A DNA stretch of 32,853 nucleotides from Pelargonium nanum (taxonomy: Eukaryota; Streptophyta; Magnoliopsida; Geraniales; Geraniaceae), in the NCBI GenBank assembly GCA_036897485.1, contig JAYMTF010000613.1, positions 1 to 32,853 of the forward strand, read 5' to 3'. Both the position numbers and the translations under genes were made by a program. The notes beneath the pieces are model-generated. The model did no database searches. It saw nothing but the letters and a program-made list of their open reading frames with translations, and was not told where the DNA came from. Position 1 is the stretch's first letter; each line of letters starts with the position of its first letter. Below, piece after piece: positions 21,965 through 32,853 of this stretch.

Positions 21965-22992
21965 GCAAATGTGAAACTATTAGCCATGAAACAAAAGCCC
22001 ATAATTGCAAAGATCAGCAGGATAACAATACTGATGGCAATATGGCGTTCAAACTTCAAAACAACACACACAGACTGCATGATATGTTATTGACACTGTC
22101 ACATAACTACGATCAAGAAAACTCATGGGCAGGTATGATCATGTTTTGTACCGACTTTTACCCATCAAACCTTAAACAAGTCCACAGAGGTGTTTAACAA
22201 GTTCATTAGATTAGCTATGATGAGATGTGAGAGCTCAACACAGTTGGTCAATGTAATTTACTACAACTGAAAAATTATAGTTGCAGCTTTGGTGTATGGT
22301 TCATCATTTCATAGATCCTACGAAGGTCAGATGCTTACAAATTCATGGGCTAAACATGATCCAAATAGTTTGCTATGAGCAAGTAACACAAATCATAGTA
22401 AAAATAACTTCCAGCACAAATGAAGATTTCTGACAAATATAAAATCAGAAATGTATGCCACTGGCAATCCAACATGTTAACTTAAAATGGTTGTTTAATA
22501 CTATAGAAATGGATTAACCACCCTTCACCAATTAAGCTCTAAGCCACCTATAACCTACCAAAAAGTTGCAAACACAATAAGATTAGTCTCTACTTCTCCT
22601 ATACATTCAAAGATTATCAATAATTTTGATGAAACACTCACTAGGCTAGAAAATATTTAAACTTGAAGAAACAAACACCTCAAAACATGAAAAACAATCA
22701 GCTCTAAGTAAACAACATGCACAGAGTAAAACCACACAAAACAACTGAAACTGGCGCTAATCATGCAAACACAGGTTAGAGTAAAAGACAGTTAAAAACA
22801 TTGAATTGAAACTGGAGGAGGAATTAGAAACCTATAGAGTTCCTCGAAACTGAGGCCGCTAGCATTGTGATTGTAAATCTCATGAATAGCGTGCTCCAGA
22901 ATCTTCCATGTCTTGTCTGCGTATTTGGGATCCACAACAACCCTGTGCTTAAAAGCCTCTATCTGAAAATTCCTCTTCTTCTGATTACTCAT
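19810..22992 (-). CDS. CUL3: Cullin-3, scaffold of BTB-type E3 ubiquitin ligases
   Basis: CUL3 bridges BTB-domain substrate adaptors and the RBX1 RING protein; CUL3-BTB ligases act in plant light, ethylene and immune signalling. Two exons: 22992-22832 and 21850-19810, joined inside the Arg54 codon. The product is 733 residues; Arabidopsis CUL3A and CUL3B are 732. The N-terminus begins MSNQKKRNFQIEAF. The N-terminal cullin repeats carry the BTB-binding region. The cullin-homology region includes YYKQHLAKRLL and LSWQTNMGTADI. The C-terminal winged helix ends LYRYLA. The NEDD8 acceptor should be Lys677 within IVRIMKSRR. The large uninterrupted second exon and exon 1 border match the known plant CUL3 structure. 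The internal Met codon at 21837 is not the start, since exon 1 supplies the conserved N-terminus. Confidence 0.97.
21851..22831 (-). other. CUL3 intron 1
   Basis: The only CUL3 intron, 981 nt and AT-rich, with donor GTTTCT and acceptor TGCAG. It contains the compound microsatellite at 21899-21965 near its 3' end. Confidence 0.85.
21899..21965. repeat. Compound (GT)n(GC)n(GT)n(GA)n microsatellite
   Basis: On the plus strand a GT/GC alternating block of about 43 bp runs into about 11 GA units. In the sense of CUL3 transcription this is a CT tract followed by alternating AC/GC, ending 48 nt before the 3' splice site. The alternating purine-pyrimidine block has Z-DNA potential and should be length-polymorphic. 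Confidence 0.9.
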
Positions 22993-23580
22993 CTCTCAAA
23001 AACCCGATCGAAACCAAACCCTCAAAATCCACACAGATCGGTCTCAAAGCACACAACAGAATAGTTTGTTTAGAATATTAAATCTTAATTTAAATGAAAA
23101 ATTAAAGACAATCCAGAGGCAGTGAATCGAGAGGAGCTGAAACAGATCGGTTGACGAAGAATCGGAGAGATTTGTGCACGGAAGCTAGTAGGGTAAGGGT
23201 TGGTTAGAGAAATGAGGAATAGCAATCAATTTCAGTGAAAAAACAGACAGGACGGTAAGGTATATTTGTACGACGACGATGATTGTTGAAGATGAAGATG
23301 AAGAGACAAAGCAAAGGCAAGAGGTTGGCTCGGAACAAGATTTGGTCTTTATTTTTATTAGTATTTTTTTATCTTATTTTCCACTTTCTCAGTTTTATTG
23401 GAGAAGAAGAAGACCAAAGTCAAGCTTCGTTTTGGGCCAAATATCGACTGGGCCTGGATTTACGTAATTTCTTTAAGGCCCAACTACTAAGTTTAGTTTT
23501 CCGTTTTTGCCCTCAATCATTTTGCTTATTTCTCAAGCAGACGCGGCGTCGTATCAACGCAACAAGTGAACCAAGAGCCT
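22993..23580. promoter_or_regulatory. Shared upstream region of CUL3 and MOG1
   Basis: This roughly 0.6-kb stretch separates the CUL3 start codon (minus) from the MOG1 TATA box (plus), so it must carry both promoters and the CUL3 leader. No TATA box is obvious for CUL3. Open frames at 23279-23594 are low-complexity and lack homology. Confidence 0.5.
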
Positions 23581-23588
23581 TATATATA
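23581..23588 (+). promoter_or_regulatory. TATA box, MOG1
   Basis: TATATATA would place transcription start near 23612. It is followed by a pyrimidine-rich leader and a 5'UTR intron. Confidence 0.5.
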
Positions 23589-23684
23589 AGTTGATTTTGT
23601 TTGCAGAAACTCGCAAAACCAGTTTCTCTGTTCTCGTCTTCCTGCTCCTCGCTTCGATTTTTACTTGCACTTCTCACAACACAG

Positions 23685-23894
23685 GTACTACTTTTCTACT
23701 GTTCTTCTTCATCATCTTCTTCTATTGAAGATGAGCTCTTTGATTCTTTTTTGCTCTCTCTTTCATGTCGTCATTTTCCAATTTGGGATTTAACATTTGG
23801 ATTCTTCTTGAATTGATCTAGAACTTGTTTCGTTTTCTTATATTTTTATACTTTTGCTTCATATTGAATTGGTGCTTCGTATTTTCATTTGCAG
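23685..23894 (+). other. Probable 5'UTR intron of MOG1
   Basis: A donor (CACAG|GTACTA) and a strong acceptor (CATTTGCAG) bracket a T-rich 210-nt segment. The intervening T-rich composition is typical of plant leader introns, which often raise expression. Confidence 0.6.
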
Positions 23895-23958
23895 GTTTTG
23901 GAATCAGTTTGTGAAGAGAAGCTTCTGGGTCTCTGTACTGTGTTCTTTTGTCGATAAG

Positions 23959-26900
23959 ATGCCGGAAGATGTATATGGGGAACGTCCTCTGTTTGGCGGT
24001 GCAATTTCTAGCACATTCCCTCTTAGGTTTCAGGTTCGCTACTTCTCCGTGTTTGCATCATCAATTTTTTTGTTTTGTTTTGTAATTGGTACTTTTTATC
24101 CAATGATTACATGTATATTCAAATTTGTAGGATGTGAGCAATATTCGACAAGTTCCTGATCACCAGGTTTGTTAGAGTCCTTGAATTGTTTTTTCCCAGT
24201 TTCAGATTGACTGTCAGTTTATTGAATGTGTACTAATTTGGTTTTGGGGGTTTATAGGAGGTATTTGTGGACCCTTCTCGAGATGAAAGCTTGATCTTTG
24301 AGCTATTAGATTTTAAACACGATGTTGGGGATGCTGGGAGTGCTGCCTGGTTTCTTCAAGACCTTGCCACTGAACAAGATGCTGAAGGGAGCACGGTAAT
24401 TTCCATGTTTAGTCCTGCTCTTCATTATATTCCGCTCAGTAAAATTTATAAATTTATCAGTCTTGAATGGTTGGAGAACAATTAAATTTCATGATATCTT
24501 TCATGATTATAAATATTTTTGTTCTTAAACTTTTGAAAAAGGCAAATAGTGTTTTTTCAGTTGTATTATTGGATACAATTATGTGTGAAAGGTTGGGAAA
24601 ACTCTGGGCCATGGATTTACATTCAATCTTAAGCTGTTAAGAAATAGATAGCCAGCATTAGCTCTTGTAGCTGTTTCTATTGGGGAAGCACATATGTTGA
24701 CAGCATCACTCTGTATTGTGGTTGTTTCAACTTAAAGAGCAATAGATTGTTTTTTTTTCCTTTTCTAATAGACATTTGTCACTGCTATTATGTAGATTGA
24801 AACCATCAACCTAATAATTAATCTATAAAGCCTCTGCCATTTCTCCCACACCTTGATAGTTAAAGTGCAATGGTTTTATATTGTAAGCATGCATTTGCTT
24901 GTCATTGGTTCAAGGGCCAATTCTTTTTTTATCTTGCCTTTTTTCATTTGTTTCCTTTTTGGTAATTATTTATGATGAATTTGAGTTCAATAACAGCGTC
25001 ATCTGTAAAGTTTCTGTTAGTTGAGCTATATCTTTCATTTTTCTTTTTAATCCCCTAGTTGTTTGGATGTGAAAGATACACGTTGTGGTCATAATATTTG
25101 TTTCTAGTAGTTTCAGTGAGCAGTTGATTTTATATTTTGGCTCGTAACATTGATTCTTCTAATTTACTACAGCTGATTGAGCAGTCTGGAGTGGTTGAGG
25201 CCCCTGGATTGCGATATAGGGAGCAACCTGCTGTTGTGACTACTGCAGTTGGTCAGATGGTAAGTGTCATACTAATTGCATGTATACGAGTTTACATAGG
25301 CTTTGGCTGATTTTGGTCCTTTTGACCTTTTGTTCTGTTCTTTGTTAATCAAATTATCCTATCCTAAAGTACTCTATGAATAAAATGGCTGTTATTGAGA
25401 TGTTCCAGAATTACCTTTTGCTTGCAAGTTCTATTGTGTGCTGGTATTGTGATCCCAGTTTACGTAAATTGCTTTATTAAACTTTGGATAGTTATATGAT
25501 AGGTGCATACTCTTTAACTTAATTCAAATGATGGATTGTGTTGTCCAAGGATTTAGAAAATCTCATGTGTGGAGTTACCTGATCTCTTCCACTATCTTTG
25601 CTGTAAAAAGTTTGCTGACAGCAGTAACTATATTTCATTACATATATAAGATTTAAAATCTAAAATGATACAGATTTCAAAAAAAAAAAATCTAAAATGA
25701 TGCATAAACTGCCGACGATTAGTAAGAAAGTAAGTGGAGTTCACTTCTTTATTCTCCTTTGGGTTTTGTGTATGTGATTTTTCATGTATTCTGGAAACAG
25801 ATGGACTCAAATGCTAACTTGTTCTGCTCTTAATCATGATGGTCAATGGACTCTGTTGCATCACTTATATGTAATCTTACAAGCCAAATTCTGTTAGTTA
25901 GAAGTCGTTATATAGATTTATGGTTGATTTGTAGTTGAATTAATCTTCAAATTTATTGTTTGAGAGTCTTTAAGTGGCCATATTTATCAGCAGTTTACAA
26001 TATATATATTATTATTTTTTCTTTAAAATAAAAATACACCTCTCTATTGGAACTGGTCTGGAGTCTGGACTTGGGATAATTAAATATATTTTTTTCCCAT
26101 CCTTTATACCACTAAATAATATATTGTAATGATTCATAAGACAGCAAAATAACAAAATTATAGGTGACACAATTACATGTGGCATGTAAACTTGCTGTAT
26201 ATGATTATTTTTAGTTAATAATGCTACAGTATTATTTTGGTTCATTTTGGTTCTAGTATTTAATTACTAAGTTTCTCAGTCATTAGATCCATGCAAGCTC
26301 GCTGTAGAGCAGCCTTCTTCAAGAGCATATCATTTTGAAATGCAGTACTAGTTATATATGTTTTTCCTTAATGAATGGCCATCTCATATTTACTTTCGTA
26401 TGAACTATTATAGGGCATATCTAAGGGACGGCAAGGAAGAGAAGCACAAAATATTGTAAAGGTACTTTTTCTTTCTTTCCTTCTAGTCTTGCTAATCAGA
26501 GAAATTATTCCAAAGTCAGAATGTGATTACTAACTAAACGCTACAGGTCTATTTGGCAAATTTACGTCTCAAGGAAGTGAATACTGATGTGCTAGTCACT
26601 GCATACGAACCCCTTGTAATAAAGTAAGTATCGGAAGTAAGCTGTTATAATTAGAGATAGCTTTGTTGAGTTGGAAATTGAAACATCTTTTAGAACTGAT
26701 TTTCACTGGGACAGGATATATGATTATCTTTTATGTAGCTGTCTATTTTTCTATCCTGAAATAGAATGAACTTTATGACGCCAATCTTTCTTTTACCTAA
26801 AAACAATTAAAAACAAAGAGACTAGTAAACTGCAGACAGATGAGGAGGTTTGTCCATAATAAGTAAAAAACTCATGGCTTGTTTGTATCCACTCAGTGCT

Positions 26901-27393
26901 TCCCTCAACTAACAATAATCAAGATGCTTTGTTGAAGTCATATACTTCATTATACATTCAGATAAACTCAAAATACTTCATATAAACTCCTGGTAACAGC
27001 ATTTGTGACAAAATAAGAGGGTGAAGTGAGCGTCATTCTATTTATTTTTCATTTGAGAATAAGTTCTTTATTCACGAAGAAGCTATTTTTTGTTAGATTT
27101 CTACATATTGAATTCAGTTAAGGGAAAAGTAGAACTTATTAGGAAGCAGAATGTACTGGAATATTACAATTCTGCATTATGAAGTTGACATGCATCTCAT
27201 CATTATACCAGCATTTGTGACATATCTATGTTGTTGTGGTTGCAGTCCTTTAAGTGAAAGTGCCAGCTCAGTTGGGGCTGGTTTAGCCGTGCCTGCATCA
27301 CAGTCTGGATTCATCCCAATGTCCGAGGTATTTAAGCTGGCAGTCTCGAGCTTTAAAGTCAATGACTGGAGCCTTTTCGGGCAGTCTGTTTGA
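23959..27393 (+). CDS. MOG1: MOG1, Ran guanine nucleotide release factor homologue
   Basis: MOG1 family proteins bind the small GTPase Ran and stimulate nucleotide release, supporting nuclear transport; the plant role is little known. The fold is the Mog1/PsbP/DUF1795 type. Seven coding exons: 23959-24033, 24131-24166, 24258-24395, 25173-25259, 26414-26461, 26547-26623 and 27246-27393, all GT-AG. The product is 202 residues, similar to other plant MOG1 proteins and slightly longer than human RANGRF. MPEDVYGERPLFGGAIS opens the protein, with the family's RxLFGGAI motif. PDHQEVFVD and ESLIFELL follow, which form the Ran-binding face in yeast and human homologues. The C-terminal strand and helix (LVTAYEPLVIN, then SEVFKLAVSSFKVNDW) complete the fold. 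The last residues are LFGQSV. In Arabidopsis MOG1 lies between CUL3B and TCP15, as here. Confidence 0.93.
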
Positions 27394-28425
27394 GATTTGT
27401 AGAAGGGGTAGCTACAGCCTACATGCATAATCTAGGCAAGGCCCAGATATGTAAGTAGCTTCTGGGCCTTTTCAGTTCAAATTCGGAACAATTCTTTTTC
27501 TGATATATATTTTTGTTTGTGTGGACAAGTTGTTAGAAATAGGCTATGTACTTGTGTATGGTGTTTGGTAATTACTATCCTTTTGCCTTGACCAAAGCAT
27601 GTTTTGTTTGAATCATGGCTATATAAAATCATATTCTGATATTGTTTGTAGCTATATATTAGTTAATATAGTCTGCTAAACCTGTTGTAGCATCAAATAG
27701 TGGGTGCTGTTTCTTGGTTATAAGAATGGCCTAATATTGTTAGTCTAGGAGGGCATATTTAGAGGTGCTTAGTGAATGTTATGATGTAGGAAGATTGGTC
27801 ACAGAAAGAGACATGCATAAACCAGTGAATTATTACTCAGAAATGATTTGAAAGCAATACATAAATAAATATAATGCAGGAAAAAAAAAAGATGATATGA
27901 TTTGAAATAAAAGTAGATTTTGGCTCCTTAAAAGGCACTCCACAGTGGATTTGCAGTCTTCATTTGGGAAAGTAGCATCTCCTGATACTTTAGCAAAAAC
28001 GTTGCTCTGTTATAGGCCATGTTGTGATGATAGTCATAATTAATACCAATCTCGTTTTGTTTAAGTGCCTTAGAATAGAAATGTGACTGCCAATTTGCTT
28101 GAGATTTCTGTATTGGCTACTCTGAAAGCTACACATGGACTATCTTATTGAGGACCCAATAGTTGTAGTAGTAGATGGGCAATCCAAAATTTATCAACAT
28201 TATATGCATCAACATTCAACAATTGGGTCAAGATTAATCATAGTCAAAGTTCCAACAATGGAACCACCCTCGATCAAGGGCTATATATCAAACGCAATGT
28301 CAATCAAACGTTAGAACGTGCATTCTAATAACGATTTGGTCAAGAGTTATCTCTCTTTTCTCCTTTTCTCTCAAACAATAGCGATTCACCTCCTTCCAAA
28401 AACGAGGCACAAAGGGGGTTAGGAA
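27394..28425. other. MOG1 3' flank and intergenic DNA
   Basis: The first 200-300 bases probably form the MOG1 3'UTR. The rest is AT-rich with a poly-A run near 27881 and no recognisable coding or RNA gene. Confidence 0.5.
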
Positions 28426-28560
28426 CACTACAAGAAAAATCGTAATTTGCTAATGAATTTTGTTGGGAAATTCTCTAGCAATACTTAATTTGCGAACCTT
28501 TTGCGATGAAACTCATTGTCTAGCAAAAGCTAATTTTCTCTGGAAAAATAAGTCAAACAA
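28426..28560 (+). mobile_element. Truncated CACTA (En/Spm) transposon end
   Basis: CACTACAAGAAAAATCG begins at 28426. This is the characteristic terminal inverted repeat of plant CACTA elements. It is followed by TTTGCTAAT, TCTAGCAA and TTGCGA motifs like subterminal repeats. The matching opposite terminus (TTTTTCTTGTAGTG type) was not found in the following 4 kb, so the copy is probably a fragment. Confidence 0.6.
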
Positions 28561-28930
28561 TATAGAGTAGTAGAAAGAACCCATATCCTGTGTGGCAAGT
28601 CCAAAAAGAGGCAAAAGGATCAAAGTCTAGGTTCTCAAACAAACCCTAAGTTTCCTTAATAGCTCTACGGAAGTTTAGAAGTAAAATAAGATTATTTTGA
28701 CTGTAATGTATTGAACATGATTTGTGTTACCTATTTGTGAGGTAGTGACAAGACGTCTCCTTGTAAGCTGGAGTAAGGTTATAGCAACATTATGACAAAT
28801 TTGTATTGTTAACCAAAAGGAATTGTAAGGCATGTGATTTCAAATGAATTAACTACGTGGTACGAACCATTCCATATGCTCCATCCATCAATTCAACAAG
28901 AAACAAGGTGGCTGTCAATTTTTAGAGGGA

Positions 28931-28958
28931 CATATATATATATAATTATATATAAATA
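28931..28958. repeat. AT-rich microsatellite
   Basis: An imperfect (AT)n tract in intergenic DNA, with no gene nearby. Confidence 0.7.
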
Positions 28959-31419
28959 CTACTGTTACATCGCATTATTGCTTTTATCTTCTTCTTCTCC
29001 TTCTTTTCTCTTCTTTTTTCGGGCCAATGATTAATTTTCCCTAATGTTACTTTTTACGATTTTCTTATGATAATTAAACCACTTTATCTTAATTGTATAT
29101 TCCAAAAACATTGACTTGCTGCATAATCTGGTGATTTTCTCGTGCTGCTTCAGAGAAGTTAAAATTTCAATTCAAGGTGAGGATTTTTTTTATGTCAATT
29201 TGTGCACTAAAATGTACAACAATGCTGATGCAATAAACACTTCGAAAATGACATTCAAGAACACAAGAAATTTTTTTATACATTATTTTCTGCAAACACA
29301 TAATATTACTAGAAATGGGCTCTATATATTGAACCTACCTGCAACTACATACATATTAGATGTTGGTTGCATGTAATGATAAATTATGTTAATTGTGTTG
29401 TTGAAAATATATGTTGAATGATGATCATTAATTAGGTATTTTTTGTTGGTGTGTGCTGTATATATATTACTCCAAACCAAAATGTATTATTATTTATTGT
29501 TCCCTGTTAAGCTACACATGGGTTTGTAGTGCACATGCATGGGTCACTTGTGCCCTGTCCTAGTGGTGCAGAGGGTGGGGTTCACCATCAAATCATGAAT
29601 CTTCACATATATAGTTTTACATGTTTGTCTCGTTAAATTATTTGGTGTTAGTCGGCACCCAATACAATGACTACGTGCCTACAAAATTACCCACTTACAA
29701 AATTATTAAGTATGTCAAATTAGCTTAAGAACGTAGGTAAATATGATATTAGTTAATATTAATAAATTATTCTTCAATCATTACAAATGTTGAAAATTTT
29801 GGCCATGTGCCTACATAACCGTCACCGTCTTCATGTGACAACTCATGTGCACTACACATGACCCCAAACGTGCGTTTTGCGCCATTATAGAGTATTTAGT
29901 TCTCCTTCTTCCTTGTTTAGCTTTTATGCTTCGTTAGGGTTTTATGTGGCGGTAGAATTGCCAACAATAGCTATGACGGTGGTCCAAATAGAGCGCCGAT
30001 GTGTAGTCATACAACACTTGCTCGAGATGTGTGTTTTAAGAACAATTCGTGAGTGTGATCAAGGTAAAGACTTGTTACAGTTATTGTCTTCTAATGCCTA
30101 ACATAAAGAACTCAAGTTAAAGACTTATTTCACTTGATCTCATGTTGGTAAAAGTTGAATTATTAGGTGTGAGTATGAATCGAAAAAAACTATTACTATA
30201 AATTGGACATGGTACGATCAAGTCGAAAGGTACTTTCACTCAAAACTTGACATGCTAGTCTCCGCTTGTTTTGCTACTACGAATTTGTGAGAAATTAATG
30301 GTTTTATGACATTTTGTAAGATTATCAGAAGGAAGCTAATTAATGATGGTTAAAAAAGGGAAAAAAATGAGATTTATAAATGTAAATTATATGGGAGCCA
30401 CAATTTGAAATCCACTAGTGATAGAGAGTGGGAGAGAAAGATAAAAAATGATGAAGATAGTGTAATATAATAAAGAAAAAAGGGACCCACCAACTGGGTG
30501 TTGTTGTGCAGCTAGCAGTAGTTGAGCTTCAGTACTGTAGATATGGTGGTCTTTAATGGCTTTGGATGAATGATAAACAGCACACCGCACGTGGATTCTG
30601 AAGCTATGTCCCAAACCCCAAAACGCTGCCACAACATATCATACAATTCATACATCTTATCTTCTCTTCCACAAAAACGCCACTCCCAAAATTACCCGAA
30701 TCATTTAATAACAAAATGCATTGCAAATAGTCAACCCCCAAATATACTACATTTATCTTCATTTGGTCAATGTTTTTGTGACAATAAAAAATAATTTATC
30801 CCACCAAACGCATGAGTCAATTGATAGGAGGTTGTTCTAGTATAAATCAATGTCTCGAGTCCAAGCTTCAAAAAATGTTGATAGATAAGAGGTTATTTCA
30901 ACTTAAGCTAAGATCTACATAAACTTATAAATAAGTAAGGAAAGATCCAAACCAAACTCCAAAATAAGCATAATGCAAAAAGAAGGCATGCAGCTTCAAC
31001 TCAAAACAAACATCACGAACTCGAATACCTATCTTGGCACCATACGAAACATGCATATCACACCATTTCTGAACGCGAAAACTACATTAGCCCTAAACCA
31101 ACGGTCTCCAACAGAAAATTAGGAGTTAACCCTGCCACAATTGCCAAAGCCTAGAGCAAGAATTCCTAAGAGGAAGGAGCATAGTGTAGAATGTGTAAAC
31201 TTGAACGCATGAAACACGCCTAAAGAGGAACGCCAAAAATATCAGAGCATACAAGTTTTGCATGCGCAAAGAAACAATCTCATATAGATTATTCAGCCTT
31301 AAAATCTCCCTCTAAAGAGTTTAGAATCATCATCCCACCTAACTCGATGCTTTCGATGAGAATCATCATCTCCCCACAGGAAGTTCCCCATAAGGAGGTG
31401 AATGAGCGAAATTGCAGAA

Positions 31420-31580
31420 AAAGGAACAGGGGCAACCACAATAGTATAGATGAGGATCGAACACATGACTCTTTAATTTGCGGTAAGAAAACCATGTACC
31501 TACCTTTTCCTTCAAACAAACTAACTTATTATGAACCCGATCAATCAAATGATCAACCCGAGAAGAATGAATCCTACATT
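31420..31580 (-). mobile_element. Possible tRNA-derived SINE fragment
   Basis: On the minus strand GTTCGATCC (within 31452-31463) fits the RNA polymerase III B box. About 35 nt upstream, TAGGTACATGG resembles a degraded A box. The spacing suits a tRNA-derived SINE head. No poly-A tail or target-site duplication was identified. Confidence 0.3.
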
Positions 31581-31906
31581 TTCTTATAGAAATCTCTTTC
31601 AAAAAAACTATGCATAAATTATCAATAATATTTATATAATAATTTAATCAATTTTTTTGAAGTTTACTAAAAAGTGAATACAAATCACATTTTTCTTTTT
31701 AATATGGAGTGTATATCTTCTCAAATAATGAAGATAGAGCATCTAAACTTAACATAAGAAAAACATATGAGTGAGAGTGATGAATGTAGAATAAATAATG
31801 CATATCACACGAAATTACAAGTGCAAATTAGTGCACATATTTTATGTGTAACATTTTAGTGAAGATAATAAAATCTTATGGAACCAATTAATTCCTTTTA
31901 TATTAA

Positions 31907-31912
31907 CACGTG
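31907..31912. promoter_or_regulatory. G-box upstream of TCP15
   Basis: CACGTG, flanked as AACACGTGAT, lies about 400 bp upstream of the TCP start codon and could bind bZIP or PIF-type bHLH factors. A GGCGCGCC palindrome lies at 31949-31956. A CT-rich patch at about 32007-32035 resembles the Y-patch found near plant transcription starts. Confidence 0.4.
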
Positions 31913-32308
31913 ATTGTGAATGCACTTAACACGAACGGTTTGCATTTAGGCGCGCCCTCTATACATAAATCCCACACATTGTATATGTTGGTTAAATCCT
32001 TTGGCTTTCCCTCTCTCCCTCTCCTCCTTATCCTTTTATCTTCATCTCTCTTGTGAATAAGAAGACTGAACACACACAAAAACAACTCAGCTTTGACACA
32101 GCTCCCATGTCGGAAGATTTTTTAAGCTACACAAACTACACCATCATCACCATATAGAGACCCACTTCATAAAGTGATTCATTTCTGGGTCATCTACTAG
32201 CTCTCAACTCCACTCACCTCCATCTTCTTCTCATTTATATATATTCATTCATATTTTTCTGAATATTTTAGTAATTTCTAGCTTCCTATTAGAACCACTA
32301 GCAAGATC

Positions 32309-32853
32309 ATGGATGGCCAAAACCGGATCATCCGCACCAGACCTAATTTCCCATTACAACTCCTCAACTTTGACGACGACAAGAAAGATCATGATCAACC
32401 CATCGCCGCCGTCCAAATCTCCTCCTCCACCACCACCACCACCGAGTCATCTTCCAAGAAAGCTCCCCCAAAGCGCACCTCCACCAAAGACAGGCACACC
32501 AAAGTGGACGGCCGCGGCCGCCGGATCCGCATGCCGGCCACGTGCGCGGCTAGGGTTTTCCAGCTGACTCGTGAGCTAGGGCATAAATCGGATGGTGAGA
32601 CTATTGAGTGGCTGCTGCAGCAGGCGGAGCCGGCGGTGATCGCCGCCACCGGGACCGGTACCATTCCCGCTAATTTCACGTCCCTCAACATCTCCCTCCG
32701 GAGCTCCGGCTCCTCCATGTCCGCTCCTTCCCACCTCCGCAGCTCCTACTTCAACCCCAACTTCTCCGCCGCCGCCACGCAGCACTTCCGGGTCCGCAGC
32801 GAGTGGGAGCGAACCACCGCCGCCTCTGCCGCCGCCATGGACGAGTCCCAGCG
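32309..32853 (+). CDS. TCP15: Class I TCP transcription factor, TCP15-like (5' part)
   Basis: TCP proteins are plant-specific DNA-binding factors; class I members such as TCP14 and TCP15 control cell proliferation, internode growth and gibberellin responses. The frame from 32309 stays open to the window end (181 codons), so the gene is truncated there and no stop is seen. After the acidic and Thr-rich N-terminus (with PNFPLQLL, as in TCP15) comes KRTSTKDRH. The TCP domain spans about residues 59-117. Its basic region is [11 protein letters not shown], and helix motifs include [11 protein letters not shown] and [15 protein letters not shown]. The basic region has the class I deletion relative to class II. 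Cys79, the redox-sensitive Cys20 of the domain, is present. Order next to MOG1 and CUL3 supports TCP15 over TCP14. Overlapping open frames in this GC-rich stretch are shadows. Confidence 0.95.
   Translation, partial: MDGQNRIIRTRPNFPLQLLNFDDDKKDHDQPIAAVQISSSTTTTTESSSKKAPPKRTSTKDRHTKVDGRGRRIRMPATCAARVFQLTRELGHKSDGETIEWLLQQAEPAVIAATGTGTIPANFTSLNISLRSSGSSMSAPSHLRSSYFNPNFSAAATQHFRVRSEWERTTAASAAAMDESQ

Larger units (their letters stand above)
28561..32308. other. Gene-poor DNA upstream of the TCP gene
   Basis: AT-rich sequence. It contains an (AT)n tract at 28931-28958, a possible SINE relic near 31420-31580, and the TCP promoter at the right end. The many short open frames show no family signature. 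From about 29540 to 31300 I see nothing that can be supported. Confidence 0.5.

Noticed and set aside
23279-23816. Plus-strand open frames upstream of MOG1
   Set aside because: Low-complexity Phe/Ser-rich products crossing the putative promoter and the 5'UTR intron; no homology recognised.
29525-29532. TTTGTAGTG as partner terminus of the CACTA end at 28426
   Set aside because: The run of T and the CTTG of the terminal repeat are missing, and the flanking bases do not form a target-site duplication with those at 28423-28425.
31366-31602. Overlapping open frames on both strands near the SINE-like segment
   Set aside because: No family signature and inconsistent composition; more likely chance frames in a repeat remnant.
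32313-32785. Overlapping plus- and minus-strand open frames in the TCP region
   Set aside because: They are out of frame with the TCP domain, proline- or glycine-rich by composition, and arise from the GC-rich coding sequence.

Overview
This is plant nuclear DNA, almost certainly from a eudicot outside the Brassicaceae. It has AT-rich intergenic sequence, GT-AG introns, and seven protein genes recognisable as orthologues of Arabidopsis genes. A rosid, possibly Rosaceae, is plausible but is only an inference. All genes are spliced except the last, whose visible part is one open exon cut by the window end. Every exon model below was read by hand from splice sites and reading phase; each model closes exactly to a stop codon.

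Layout, left to right: (1) SBH, sphingoid-base C4-hydroxylase, minus strand, 2 exons, with a repeat-bearing 1.9-kb intron. (2) ORC6, origin recognition complex subunit 6, minus, 10 exons, with E2F-type sites at its promoter. (3) HGH1, armadillo-repeat eEF2 chaperone homologue, minus, 9 exons. (4) A plus-strand cluster of three tandem foldbacks at 14649-14997 that I identify as a polycistronic miR2275 locus with its own TATA box. (5) An HDHD3-like HAD-superfamily hydrolase, plus, 9 exons, with an altered catalytic motif I. (6) CUL3, cullin scaffold of BTB-type E3 ligases, minus, 2 exons. (7) MOG1, Ran-binding nuclear transport factor, plus, 7 coding exons and a 5'UTR intron, head-to-head with CUL3. 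(8) A 4.9-kb gene-poor stretch with transposon relics. (9) The 5' part of a class I TCP transcription factor gene (TCP15-like), plus, truncated by the window end.

The protein genes are housekeeping or regulatory genes without one shared pathway; what links them is conserved synteny. Several of their Arabidopsis counterparts sit together but split over duplicated chromosome 1 segments (from memory: At1g69640-At1g69690, At1g14290-At1g14300, At1g26830-At1g26840), so this window looks like the unfractionated ancestral order.

The most interesting element is the miR2275 cluster. In grasses miR2275 is the 22-nt trigger of 24-nt reproductive phasiRNAs in anthers, and Arabidopsis lacks it. Here three foldbacks about 127 bp apart each carry a 22-nt candidate on the 3' arm and the same one-nucleotide asymmetry opposite it.
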